Shown here: piece by piece, positions 32,746 to 43,350 of the stretch
How the letters are laid out: each line of letters opens with the position of its first letter
How positions within the stretch are numbered: position 1 is the first letter of the stretch
Source of the DNA: Eriocheir sinensis
Taxonomy: Eukaryota > Arthropoda > Malacostraca > Decapoda > Varunidae
Length of the DNA: 64,000 nt
Assembly: GCF_024679095.1 (NCBI RefSeq)
Contig: NC_066531.1
Span: forward strand, 2,085,674 to 2,149,673
Direction of reading: 5' to 3'
Notes under the pieces: model-generated
What the model saw: the letters and a program-made list of their open reading frames with translations, nothing else
Database searches by the model: none
What the model was told of the DNA's origin: nothing
Program-made: the position numbers and the translations under genes

Positions 32746-33194
32746 CAACTACCATCCAGGGCCCTCAACCAAGCTTACCGCCACTATAGACATAGACGTA
32801 AGAAAAAAAAAAGAGCAAGCATGATTGAACCACGGATTCCAAACACGAGTATGGAAAGAGCGCAGATTTTGTACCTCCATTCGAGAGACAATCACCTCCA
32901 TAATATTTTGGACACACACAAAGGGGTCTCTCTCCTGGAAGCAATATAGTAGATGACCCTATGATGTGGACGGCTTCGCATGTGAGGGTCTGCCGTCATT
33001 GGTAAGCCCATCACCGCCACCATAGCCTGGGCTGGGCGGGGTGCACTGACCTGCCGCGATGGGAACCAAAATGCAGCAAAGTGTATAGTTCTTGGTAAAA
33101 CTCTAGAAGTACACCCACTAGCCGTTAACCGTTGATGTGGTGGTAATCGCAACATTTCGGTCGATGGGCGATGAGACTGCGAGCTCCGGGGTGA
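32746..33194. other. PRDM10 5' intron stretch, nothing recognised
   Basis: Mixed-composition DNA without a supportable exon. A 5' non-coding exon of PRDM10 could hide here, but no signal distinguishes one. Confidence 0.4.
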
Positions 33195-33748
33195 GGAAAG
33201 GTCACGGTTAGGTTAGGTTAGATTTACTGTAGTTTGGTCAGGTCAGGTTACAGGTCACGGTTAGGTTAGGTTAGATTTACTGTAGTTTGGTCAGGTCAGG
33301 TTACATGTCAGGGTTAGGTTAGGTTAGATTTACCGTGGTTTGGTCAGGTCAGGTTACAGGTCATGGTTAGGTTAGGTTAGATTTACCGTGGTTTGGTCAG
33401 GTCAGGTTACAGGTCATGGTTAGGTTAGGTTAGATTTACTGTAGTTTGGTCAGGTCAGGTTACAGGTTCAGGGTTAGGTTAGGTTAGATTTACTGTAGTT
33501 TGGTCAGGTCAGGTTACAGGTCACGGTTAGGTTAGGTTAGATTTACTGTAGTTTGGTCAGGTCAGGTTACAGGTTCAGGTTAGGTTAGGTTAGATTTACT
33601 GTAGTTTGGTCAGGTCAGGTTACAGGTCATGGTTAGGTTAGGTTAGATTTATTGTGGTTTGGTCAGGTCAGGTTACAGGTTCAGGTTAGGTTAGGTTAGA
33701 TTTACCGTGGTTTGGTCAGGTCAGGTTACAGGTCACGGTTAGGTTAGG
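33195..33748 (+). repeat. ~56-bp minisatellite containing GGTTAGGTTAGG
   Basis: About ten units of gttaggttaggttagattta plus a TGGTCAGGTCAGGTTACAGG half. The embedded (TTAGG)2-3 equals the arthropod telomere unit, but the unit is longer and internal. Confidence 0.88.
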
Positions 33749-34137
33749 ATTGGTATTAGTATTAGTATTGGTATTAGTATTGGTATTAGTATTGGTATTA
33801 GTATTGGTATTGGTATTAGTATTGGTATTAGTATTGGTATTAGTATTAGTATTGGTATAAGTATTGGTATTAGTATTAGTATTGGTATTAGTATTAGTAT
33901 TGGTATTGGTATTAGTATTGGTATTGGTATTGGTATTAGTATTAGTATTGGTATTAGTATTAGTATTGGTATTGGTATTGGTATTAGTATTGGTATTGGT
34001 ATTAGTATTAGTATTAGTATTGGTATTAGTATTAGTATTGGTATTAGTGTTAGTATTGGTATTAGTATTGGTATTAGTGTTAGTATTGGTATTAGTATTG
34101 GTATTAGTATTAGTATTGGTATTAGTACTGGTATAAT
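33749..34137. repeat. (RGTATT)n hexanucleotide array
   Basis: About 65 hexamers of GGTATT or AGTATT. Open in several frames, low complexity (Thr-Asn or Val-Leu dipeptides). Not a gene. Confidence 0.92.
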
Positions 34138-34955
34138 CTTTGACCATGGCACAATCTTAAGTGAAATAAGTATTTATATTTATATTTTTCAAAGTAAAAC
34201 AAAGTAATTTAGAGTCGATATGTTCTGTGACAAGAGTGTTTAGGAGTTAGTTAAAAATGAGATCATATGAAATTATATATATGAGAATACATTGGTTAAT
34301 ATTCGTATAATCTTTAACCAAGGCACAATCTTAAGTGAAATAAGCATTTATATTTATTTCTTTAAGTAAAACAAAGTAATTTCGAGTCTATATGTTCTGT
34401 GACGAGAGTGTTTAGGAGTTAGTTAAAAATGAGATCATATGAAATTATATATATGAGAATACATCGGTTAATATTCGTATAATCTGAGTGAAATAAGCAT
34501 TTATATTTATTTCTTTAAGTAAAACAAAGTAATTTAGAGTTGGTATGTTCTGTGACAAGAGTGTTTAGGAGTTATAGATAAAAATGAGATCATATGAAAT
34601 TATATATATGAGAATACATCGGTTAATATTCGTATAATCTGAGTGAAATAAGCATTTATATTTATTTCTTTAAGTAAAACAAAGTAATTTAGAGTTGATA
34701 TGTTCTGTGACAAGAGTGTTTAGGAGTTATAGATAAAAATGAGATCATATGAAATTATATATATGAATACCTCGGTTAATATTCGTATAATCTGAGTGAA
34801 ATAAGCATTTATATTTATTTCTTTAAGTAAAACAAAGTAATTTCGAGTCTATATGTTCTGTGACAAGTGTGTTTAGGTTAGTTAAAAATGAGATCATATG
34901 AAATTATATATGAATACCTCGGTTAATATTCGTATAATCTTTAACCAAGGCACAA
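34138..34955. repeat. ~160-bp AT-rich tandem array, five units
   Basis: Units contain GAAATAAGCATTTATATTTA, TAGGAGTTAGTTAAAAATGA and GAATACATCGGTTAATATTC. Origin unknown. Confidence 0.85.
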
Positions 34956-34959
34956 AGGA

Positions 34960-35260
34960 ACCTCATCAACGGTAAACGGGTGTAATTCTATACCAATACC
35001 CCATTTCCCCCCATGCCTGCCCCGCCCTGCCCCGGCCCCGCCCCGAGCATGCATCCGTCCCCCTCCGTGGCCAGAAAATGACTGCGAGGTCGCAATCGGT
35101 ATTTGGGTCAGGTCCATTTTGTCACCCTTGGGGGAAGACCCTCTCCGGACGGTAGCCATCTTGTACATTATCGACGCTATCCTTTACCAAACGCCCCTGA
35201 GACCTCGCGCCCCGGTGGCCAGTGCACATTACCCCGGGGCCTGGTACTCACGCTATGGAC
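34960..35260 (-). promoter_or_regulatory. GC-rich candidate promoter of PRDM10
   Basis: An abrupt GC-rich island with tandem Sp1-like boxes (35018-35046, ggggcgggg on the minus strand). A YY1-like CAAGATGGCTACC lies on the minus strand near 35150, a motif often just downstream of animal start sites. It lies about 3 kb upstream of the first coding exon of PRDM10, which must have an upstream non-coding exon. No donor was assigned. Confidence 0.35.
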
Positions 35261-35389
35261 GAGAAACTGCAGTGGCTGTCATGGCCCGTGTTCTATGGCC
35301 TCACTTTCTCCCCTCCTCGCAAGGTTGGATTGGTCTGACGTCACGGGGCTTCCCTCCTCTTCTTCCTCTTGTGACCTGTTGGCCATATT

Positions 35390-36145
35390 TTTTATTTAAA
35401 CATTGCCGCGCCCAAGAACGCGTTATATACTCGTCCTTTGTGGGAGTTTGGGGCATTTCCAGGGGTACTTTTGTGACCCTGGTGGTAGTCTGAGCCTTCC
35501 TCTGTACCATGAACCCAAAAGAACACTCATTAGAACTTGATTAACCTCCTTTTTGGCCTTAAGAAATAGACCGACCACCAAGGGCCATACTTTTAAACAT
35601 TGCCGCGCCCAAGAACATGTAATTTTCTCGTCTTCCGTGGGAGTTTGGGGCATTTCCAGGGGTACTTTCATGACCCTGGTGGTAGTCTGAGCCTTCTTCT
35701 GTACCATGAACGTAAAGAAACACCCATGGAGACGCGTTTGACCTTTTATTTTGCCTTTAGAAATGATGGATCCAAGAGAAGGGCCATATTTTTAAACATT
35801 GCCGCGCCCAAGAACGCGTTATTTACTCGTCCTCCGTGGGAGTTTGGGGCATTTCCAGGGGTACTTTTGTGACCCTGGTGGTAGTCTGAGCCTTCCTCTG
35901 TACCATGAACCTGAATAAACACTCATTAGAACTTGATTAACCTCCTTTTTGGCCTTAAGAAATAGACCGACCACCGAGGGCCATATTTTTAAACATTGCC
36001 GCGCCCAAGAACGCGTTATTTACTCGTCCTTTGTGGGAGTTTGGGGCATTTCCAGGGGTACTTCCATGACCCTGGTGGTAGTCTGAGCGTTCTTCTGTGC
36101 CATGAACCTAAAAGAACGCTCATTTCAACTCTATTGTTGCAAGTA
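35390..36145 (+). repeat. GGCATTTCC-family array with CCGCGCCCAAGAACG heads, four units
   Basis: Longer units (~195 bp) that include the head ATTGCCGCGCCCAAGAACGC, the common core GGGCATTTCCAGGGGTAC and the flank TTTTTGGCCTTAAGAAATAG. They probably show the full-length element of which the other arrays are internal pieces. It lies next to the candidate PRDM10 promoter. Confidence 0.82.
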
Positions 36146-36364
36146 AACATTAAAGGAAAACGGTCGAGGAGCATGCCATCTCAACCCTTAGAGTAATTAT
36201 TCAAATATAAATAAATAATGACAATTGAAGAATTTGCTTATCAAACTTAAAGGATGGAACCATTACACCCAGAGCCTCTAAAGAACCTCATAACTTCCTC
36301 CTCCAAGCTCAAACTTCATTTTCCTTTCTGCTCAATATCCTTAATGTATAATCACACTCTGTAC

Positions 36365-36426
36365 TGGGATGGCAAGCTCCTCCCTTCTCCTTTGCAGTTA
36401 ACTTACAACATTAAAACTATCAATCA
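36365..36426 (+). mobile_element. Solo 3' tail of the RNase H retrotransposon family
   Basis: GGGATGGCAAGCTCCTCCCT with acaacattaaaactatcaatca matches the 3' UTR end of the element at 58580-60680. Confidence 0.5.
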
Positions 36427-36474
36427 TTAGTCAATTAGCAGGAGCAGTCCGATATCGATACTGTGTCTGTATAG

Positions 36475-37165
36475 TTTCTTTTTATGGCAACCATGCATAA
36501 GCGATATTTCAAGTGATGAATATATATGGTTGGTAGGCCTATAATATACTTCTTTCATATGGTGTGGGTGATTCCTGCCGCCCACACCATGGATAAGCGA
36601 TATTTCAAGTGATGAATATATATGGTTGGTAGGCCTATAATGTGCTTCTTTCATATGGTGTGGGCGATCCCTGCCGCCCACACCATGGATAAGCGATATT
36701 TCAAGTGATGAATATATATGGTTGGTAGGCCTATAATGTGCTTCTTTCAATGGGCGTGGGTGATTCCTGCCGCCCACACCATGGATAAGCGATATTTCAA
36801 GTGATGAATATATATGGTTGGTAGGCCTATAATGTGCTTCTTTCAATGGGCGCGGGTGATTCCTGCCGCCCACACCATGGATAAGCGATATTTCAAGTGA
36901 TGAATATATATATATGGTTGGTAGGCCTATAATGCTTCTTTCAATGGGCGCGGGTGATTCCTGCCTCCCACACCATGGATAAGCGATATTTCAAGTGATG
37001 AGTATATATGGTTGGTAGGCCTATAATGCTTCTTTCAATGGGCGTGGGTGATTCCTGCCGCCCACACCATGGATAAGCGATATTTCAAGTGATGAATATA
37101 TATGGTTGGTAGGCCTATAATGCTTCTTTCAATGGGCGTGGGTGATTCCTGCCGCCCACGAACCC
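36475..37165. repeat. ~105-bp tandem array with internal hairpin, seven units
   Basis: Units contain ATGGATAAGCGATATTTCAA, TATATGGTTGGTAGGCCTAT and a GC-rich stem GGCGTGGGTGATTCCTGCCG followed by CCCACACC. GGTGTGGGCGG/CCGCCCACACC can fold. Confidence 0.87.
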
Positions 37166-37494
37166 TTCAAATAAGTATGTCGATCGCGGGGCGTCCATCG
37201 ATGGCCTGCTGAGGTCGAAGTGCAGCTCAGCGGGTGTAAAGAGTGTCATAGGCATAGAGGACTAGTGTGCAATGCATGGCTTCATTTACTCAGCGCTGGC
37301 TATGGTGTTAAGATCTACATATGATCCATCAATTGGTTTTGCGTTCCTAACCCTGCATCGCTGTTTTTTCCTCCCTCATTTGTGGGAAGAACAGTCATGG
37401 ATGCAGGTGTTTGTAAGGACACACTCGATATGCATAATATAAACTGGAATTGTAGCTATCGTTTGAGTTTCATGGTGCTGCCCAGACATGTATT

Positions 37495-37585
37495 AATGGT
37501 ATAATGTCCTGCCTGGGGTTGGGATGGCATGTTCCTCCCTTCTCCCTTGCTGTTTACCTGCAACAATAAACTATTTTTCCACTCC
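37495..37585 (+). mobile_element. Solo 3' tail of the RNase H retrotransposon family
   Basis: AATGTCCTGCCTGGGGTTGG and TTTACCTGCAACAATAAACT match 60600-60670 closely. 5'-truncated insertion. Confidence 0.6.
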
Positions 37586-38115
37586 GCCCGGGATATCAAT
37601 AACGTAAATGTACAATTGGGTAGCAAACTATTAGCTTTATTGATGTTGTTGGAATGATCAGCTGTACATCAATATCATGCACAAGATTTAGGGACGCCAA
37701 TACCCCCATCGGCCAGTGTTACATGGAAACACTACAGCAGCGATGACAGCCATTCGTAACGATGGAGACAGTCAAAACAGCTGTGAAAGGCCCTTAATCC
37801 AGCTGTACAGGGTGACGGACAAACAGCACAGAACTGAAACCATCCTGTCCCTTACAAGTTACATCTGCTACATACTAATTAAAGTGATTCCATTCCTTAA
37901 ACCTCTCCCTTTTGTCTTAAGGTACAGAACTATTTGTTTCATCATTAGTCAGCAAGCTATTGTCATATACTATCAAATTCGACATCCGTGCCAAGACTTG
38001 CTATTTAAAAAAGACACAAAACACAGAAAATGTAAAATAAACTCAATGATATGCAAAAGGGCACTATGGAAAGCCTATGGTGCTCCTTATACTCTTGTCT
38101 GATGTCGCCGGTGTG
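37586..38115. other. Intergenic stretch, nothing firm
   Basis: Includes an open frame of 128 codons with no recognisable motif. I do not call it a gene. A short piece resembles the dispersed repeat at 14305. Confidence 0.4.
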
Positions 38116-38117
38116 GT

Positions 38118-38792
38118 GTCATGAGGCATCCAGGTATCGTGAGACATCCAGGTATTGTGAGACATCCAGGTATTGTGAGACATCCAGGTATTGTGAGACA
38201 TCCAGGTATTGTGAGGCATCCAGGTATCGTGAGACATCCAGGTATTGTGAGACATCCAGGTATTGTGAGACATCCAGGTATTGTGAGACATCCAGGTATT
38301 GTGAGACATCCAGGTATTGTGAGACATCCAGGTATTGTGAGACATCCAGGTATCGTGAGACATCCAGGTATTGTGAGACATCCAGGTATTGTGAGACATC
38401 CAGGTATTGTGAGACATCCAGGTATTGTGAGACATCCAGGTATTGTGAGACATCCAGGTATTGTGAGACATCCAGGTATCGTGAGACTTCCAGGTATTGT
38501 GAGACATCCAGGTATTGTGAGACATCCAGGTATCGTGAGACATCCAGGTATTGTGAGACATCCAGGTATCGTGAGACATCCAGGTATTGTGAGACATCCA
38601 GGTATTGTGAGACATCCAGGTATTGTGAGACATCCAGGTATTGTGAGACATCCAGGTATCGTGAGACTTCCAGGTATTGTGAGACATCCAGGTATCGTGA
38701 GACATCCAGGTATTGTGAGACATCCAGGTATCGTGAGACATCCAGGTATTGTGAGACATCCAGGTATCGTGAGACATCCAGGTATTGTGAAT
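38118..38792. repeat. 18-bp minisatellite, about 37 units
   Basis: Unit GTGAGACATCCAGGTATY. Y alternates T/C without strict order, with two units reading ACTTCC. The length is a multiple of 3, so long frames are open in both directions, but they have no domain. Confidence 0.95.
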
Positions 38793-39174
38793 TTCGACCC
38801 AGTACCGTGTCTTTCGTTGTCTGCTTATCAGGATCTGTCCCACCCAAGTTTATATTTTCCACTATAAAAGCAAATAATGAAGCATGTATGTATATAACTA
38901 GGATGTAAACAATTGCCCTTCTTCTTCTTCTTGTGACCTGTCCCACTTTTGCATTGCTTTTTGGGTCCTCCTTGGTACCTTTTTATACTTAATTAAGATG
39001 CTTCACTTAGTCACTCTATGGTAGTAAACTTTGGGCTCCATGCTGCGAAAATTAGGATGGGACGTCTCATGATACTGGATGGCAGATGACACCACATCGG
39101 CATCGCCATACCACCACCACACCACAAGCAATGAAAATATAAAACAAACAATAACATATGCAGGGATCATGTGT

Positions 39175-39559
39175 CTTAACCCAGTAGCAGCGACGGGCCA
39201 AATTTGTGTCAACCGTGTAGCAGCGACGGGCCAAATTTGTGTCAACCGTGTAGCTGCGACGGGCCAAATTTGTGTCAACCGTGTAGCTGCGGCGGGCCAA
39301 ATTTGTGTCAACCGTGTAGCAGTGACGGGCCAAATTTGTGTCAACCGTGTAGCTGCGACGGGCCAAATTTGTGGCTTAACCGTGTAGCAGCGACGGGCCA
39401 AATTTGTGCCATGATACACCCCCCAAAATAGATGATACATAATCTGATCACAAATGCTTTGATACATATTATGAAATGGTTTGTGTGAGGGGTGATTTTT
39501 TCTCATTTTTCTCGCTTGGAGGGACCATTAAGAAACATGGTCCCCGCTGCTACTGGGTT
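39175..39559. mobile_element. Foldback element, left arm lost
   Basis: Six 35-bp-type units (here with gtgtcaaccgtgtagc joins) and the right arm ending GCTACTGGGTTG. Confidence 0.7.
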
Positions 39560-39672
39560 GATGAATGAAGAATATTAATGCAGTTAGTATGTTTTTTTAA
39601 TGCACTCATGGTGGCAGAAAATATGTAGAGGAGAAAGACAGTTTTTAGAAGAGACATAAAACTTACATGAGA

Positions 39673-40508
39673 CACTTAACCCCTTCAACACAAGGACGCG
39701 GATTCTGCTTCCTTGCGTGCCCTGTACCATATCCAAGGACGCACATCTTGGCTCGCTTTTGTCAATATACAAGTTATTTTATCTCTATATCTATGCTTAC
39801 ATCTCAAAATCATCAATTAATCTATGTTTCTTTATGTGCACCATTTAATTCTGCATGTTTTCATATATAATACATGATGATTGTGTTGAGTTTATGGCTG
39901 AAAACTTGTTAGATTCAATAGCGACATTTGAGATTTGGCGCGCGCGGCGATCTCGTATACGGGGCGGGGCACTGTTTTGGCCCAGCCGTAGTGAGTTTCT
40001 CTATGTGAACCATTTAATTCTGCATGTTTTCATATATAATACATGATGATTGTGTTGAGTTTATGGCTGAAAACTTGTTATATTCAATAGCGACATTTGA
40101 AATTTGGTGCGCACGGCGATCTCGTATACGGCGCGGGGCACTGTTTTGACCCAGCCGTAGTGAGTTTCTTTATGTGTACCATTTAATTCTGCATGTTTTC
40201 ATATATAATACATGATGATTGTGTTGAGTTTATGGCTGAAAACTTGTTAGATTCAATAGCGACATTTGAAATTTGGCGCGCACGGCGATCTCGTATACGG
40301 CGCGGGGCACTGTTTTGGCCCGGCCGTAGTGAGTTTCTTTATGTCCACCATTTAATTCTGCATGTTTTCATATATAATACATGATGATTGTGTTGAGTTT
40401 ATGGCTGAAAACTTGTTAGATTCAATAGCGACATTTGAAATTTGGCGTGCGCGGCGATCCCGGATACGGCGCGGGGCACTGTTTTGGCCCGGCCGTAGTG
40501 AAGGGGTT
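39673..40508. mobile_element. MITE-like element with four ~168-bp internal repeats
   Basis: Left end CTTAACCCCTTCAACACAAG and right end GTGAAGGGGTTATGG form an inverted terminus (TAACCCCTTCA). Inside, four units share TAATTCTGCATGTTTTCATA and GGCACTGTTTTGGCCCRGCC. It ends about 100 bp beyond the NDC80 stop. On the minus strand each unit has ATTAAA. Confidence 0.72.
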
Positions 40509-40607
40509 ATGGGTAATAAGTATAATCTACCACTCTCTACATTTACAAAGCATTTATCTGTTAAAAAATTGTCTTCCCAACCAAGGGAGTCTAATGCAAG
40601 TCTGCCT

Positions 40608-40797
40608 TTACTCCTTCTGAAGCACACCATCCACCCACTGGTAGAACTGTGCACACTCATGATCGCAATGGTTGATGTACTCTGCAATGTTGTTGTCCTT
40701 GTGCTCCACGGACTGAAGCACCTCTTGGCAAATCTTCATCAGGAATTGAGCGCCATCGTAGAGGGCTGCTTCTTCTCTCTTCCTGCACCCCTCGAGC
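40608..40797 (-). CDS. NDC80: NDC80 coding exon 12 (last)
   Basis: Residues 557-619 with stop (LEGCRKREEAALYDGAQFLM to DGVLQKE*). It is the C-terminal end of the coiled coil that in other species joins SPC24/SPC25. Acceptor tgttacag. A MITE-like array begins about 100 bp downstream of the stop. Confidence 0.9.
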
Positions 40798-43316
40798 CTG
40801 TAACAACACAGTATGACCATCAAGACCCCTGCTGCATTAGGCCTAGCATACAAAAAATATATATATGCACAAAACAGAGAGCAACATGGTCAAAATAGCC
40901 TTATGGAACCTCACTTGGAAGGCCTATTTTTTATATATATTTTTTTTACAGCAAAGGAGACAGCTCAAGGGCACAAAAAAAGGAAACAATAATATAAAAA
41001 GCCCACTGCTCGCTGCTCCTATAAAGAATCCAAAGAGGTGGCCGAAAGAGAGGTCAGTTTCGGGAGGAGAGGTGTCCTGATACCCTCCTCGTGAAAGAGT
41101 TCAAGTCGTAGGCAGGAGGAAATACAGATGAAGGAAGATTGTTCCAGAGTTTACCAGCGTGAGGGATGAAAGAGTGAAGATGCTGGTTAACTCTTGCATA
41201 AGGGGTTTGGACAGTATAGGGATGAAAGAGTGAAGATGCTGGTTAACTCTTGCATAAGGGGTTTGGACAGTATAGGGATGAAAGAGTGAAGATGCTGGTT
41301 AACTCTTGCATAAGGGGTTTGGACAGTATAGGGATGAAAGAGTGAAGATGCTGGTTAACTCTTGCATATGGGGTTTGGACAGTATAGGGATGAAAGAGTG
41401 AAGATGCTGGTAAACTCTTGCATAAGGGGTTTGGACAGTATAGGGATGAAAGAGTGAAGATGCTGGTTAACTCTTGCATAAGGGGTTTGGACAGTATAGG
41501 GATGAAAGAGTGAAGATGCTGGTTAACTCTTGCATAAGGGGTTTGGACAGTATAGGGATGAAAGAGTGAAGATGCTGGTTAACTCTTGCATAAGGGGTTT
41601 GGACAGTATAGGGATGAAAGAGTGAAGATGCTGGTTAACTCTTGCATAAGGGGTTTGGACACTATAGGGATGAAAGAGTGAAGATGCTGGTTAACTCTTG
41701 CATAAGGGGTTTGGACAGTATAGGGATGAAAGAGTGAAGATGCTGGTTAACTCTTGCATAGGGGGTTTGGACAGTATAGGGATGAAAGAGTGAAGATGCT
41801 GGTAAACTCTTGCATAGGGGGTTTGGACAGTATAGGGATGAAAGAGTGAAGATGCTGGTTAACTCTTGCATAAGGGGTTTGGACAGTATAGGGATGAAAG
41901 AGTGAAGATGCTGGTTAACTCTTGCATAAGGGGTTTGGACAGTATAGGGATGAAAGAGTGAAGATGCTGGTTAACTCTTGCATAAGGGGTTTGGACAGTA
42001 TAGGGATGAAAGAGTGAAGATGCTGGTTAACTCTTGCATAAGGGGTTTGGACAGTATAGGGATGAAAGAGTGAAGATGCTGGTTAACTCTTGCATAAGGG
42101 GTTTGGACAGTATAGGGATGAAAGAGTGAAGATGCTGGTTAACTCTTGCATAAGGGGTTTGGACAGTATAGGGATGAAAGAGTGAAGATGCTGGTTAACT
42201 CTTGCATAAGGGGTTTGGACAGTATAGGGATGAAAGAGTGAAGATGCTGGTCAACTCTTGCATAAGGGGTTTGGACAGTAAAGGGATGACAATAATAAAT
42301 ATATACATAAATAGACTCAACCCATCATGAACTCACTCTCGTATTTTCTCCTCCTTGATGCGCTGCAGCTGATAGAGGGATTTCTTGGGTGTCTTCCGGG
42401 CCTCCATGATTTGCTTGTGGAGTAATTCTGTCTCCTCCAGCCTCATTTGCTCCTGCAGATATACAAGTACAGATAAGTATGTAAGATCCTAAAGAAAGCT
42501 CCATTTGTATATAAGTTAAATGTCTTTGCTCACTGAAATAACAACAAGTACCAAAAGTGTATTGTTAACCCAGTATCAGCGGGGATCATGTTTCTTAATG
42601 GTCCCTCCAAGCGAGAAAAATGAGAAAAAATCACCCCTCACACAAACCATTTCATAATATATATCAAAGCATTTGTGATCAGATTATGTATCATCTATTT
42701 TGGGGGGTTTATATCATGGCACAAATTTGGCCCGTCGCTGCTACACGGTAAAGCCACAAATTTGGCCCATCACTGCTACACGGTAAAGCCACAAATTTGG
42801 CCCATCGCTGCTACACGGTAAAGCCACAAATTTGGCCAGTCGCTGCTACACGGTAAAGCCACAAATTTGGCCCGTCGCTGCTACACGGTAAAGCCACAAA
42901 TTTGGCCCGTCACTGCTACACGGTTAAAGGAAGGATGAACAGCTGGCTTTACCGTGTAGCAGCGACGGGGCAAATTTGTGCCATGATATAAACCCCCAAA
43001 ATAGATGATACATAATCTGATCCCAAATGCTTTGATATATATTATGAAATGGTTTGTGTGAGGGGTGATTTTTTCTCATTTTTCTCGCTTGGAGGGACCA
43101 TTAAGAAACATGATCCCCGATGATACCACCGGGTTAAGCATGCTAACCACTACACCGTGGAGCTGCAAGAACAAGTAAGGGGAACTTAGAAATTTTTTAA
43201 CCTTACCTCTTGTGTTATTTCCTGCTGTGCAACATCAAATTCTTCTTTGCTGTGTCGTAACTTTGTCTCTAACTTCTTGCTGTCTGTCTGTTTCTCCTGG
43301 AGGACTCCCTTCACCT

Positions 43317-43350
<34 letters not shown>

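Noticed and set aside
33195..33748. Chromosome end (telomere)
   Set aside because: TTAGG motifs are only part of a longer unit and genes lie on both sides; internal minisatellite.
33716..34152. Thr-Asn or Leu-Ile-Pro repeat proteins
   Set aside because: Translation of a hexanucleotide microsatellite.
37716..38102. 128-codon open frame
   Set aside because: No recognisable motif or splice context, and the first part overlaps a dispersed repeat.
38051..38946. Four long frames over the 18-bp array
   Set aside because: Unit length is a multiple of three and lacks stops in several frames; simple repeat translation only.
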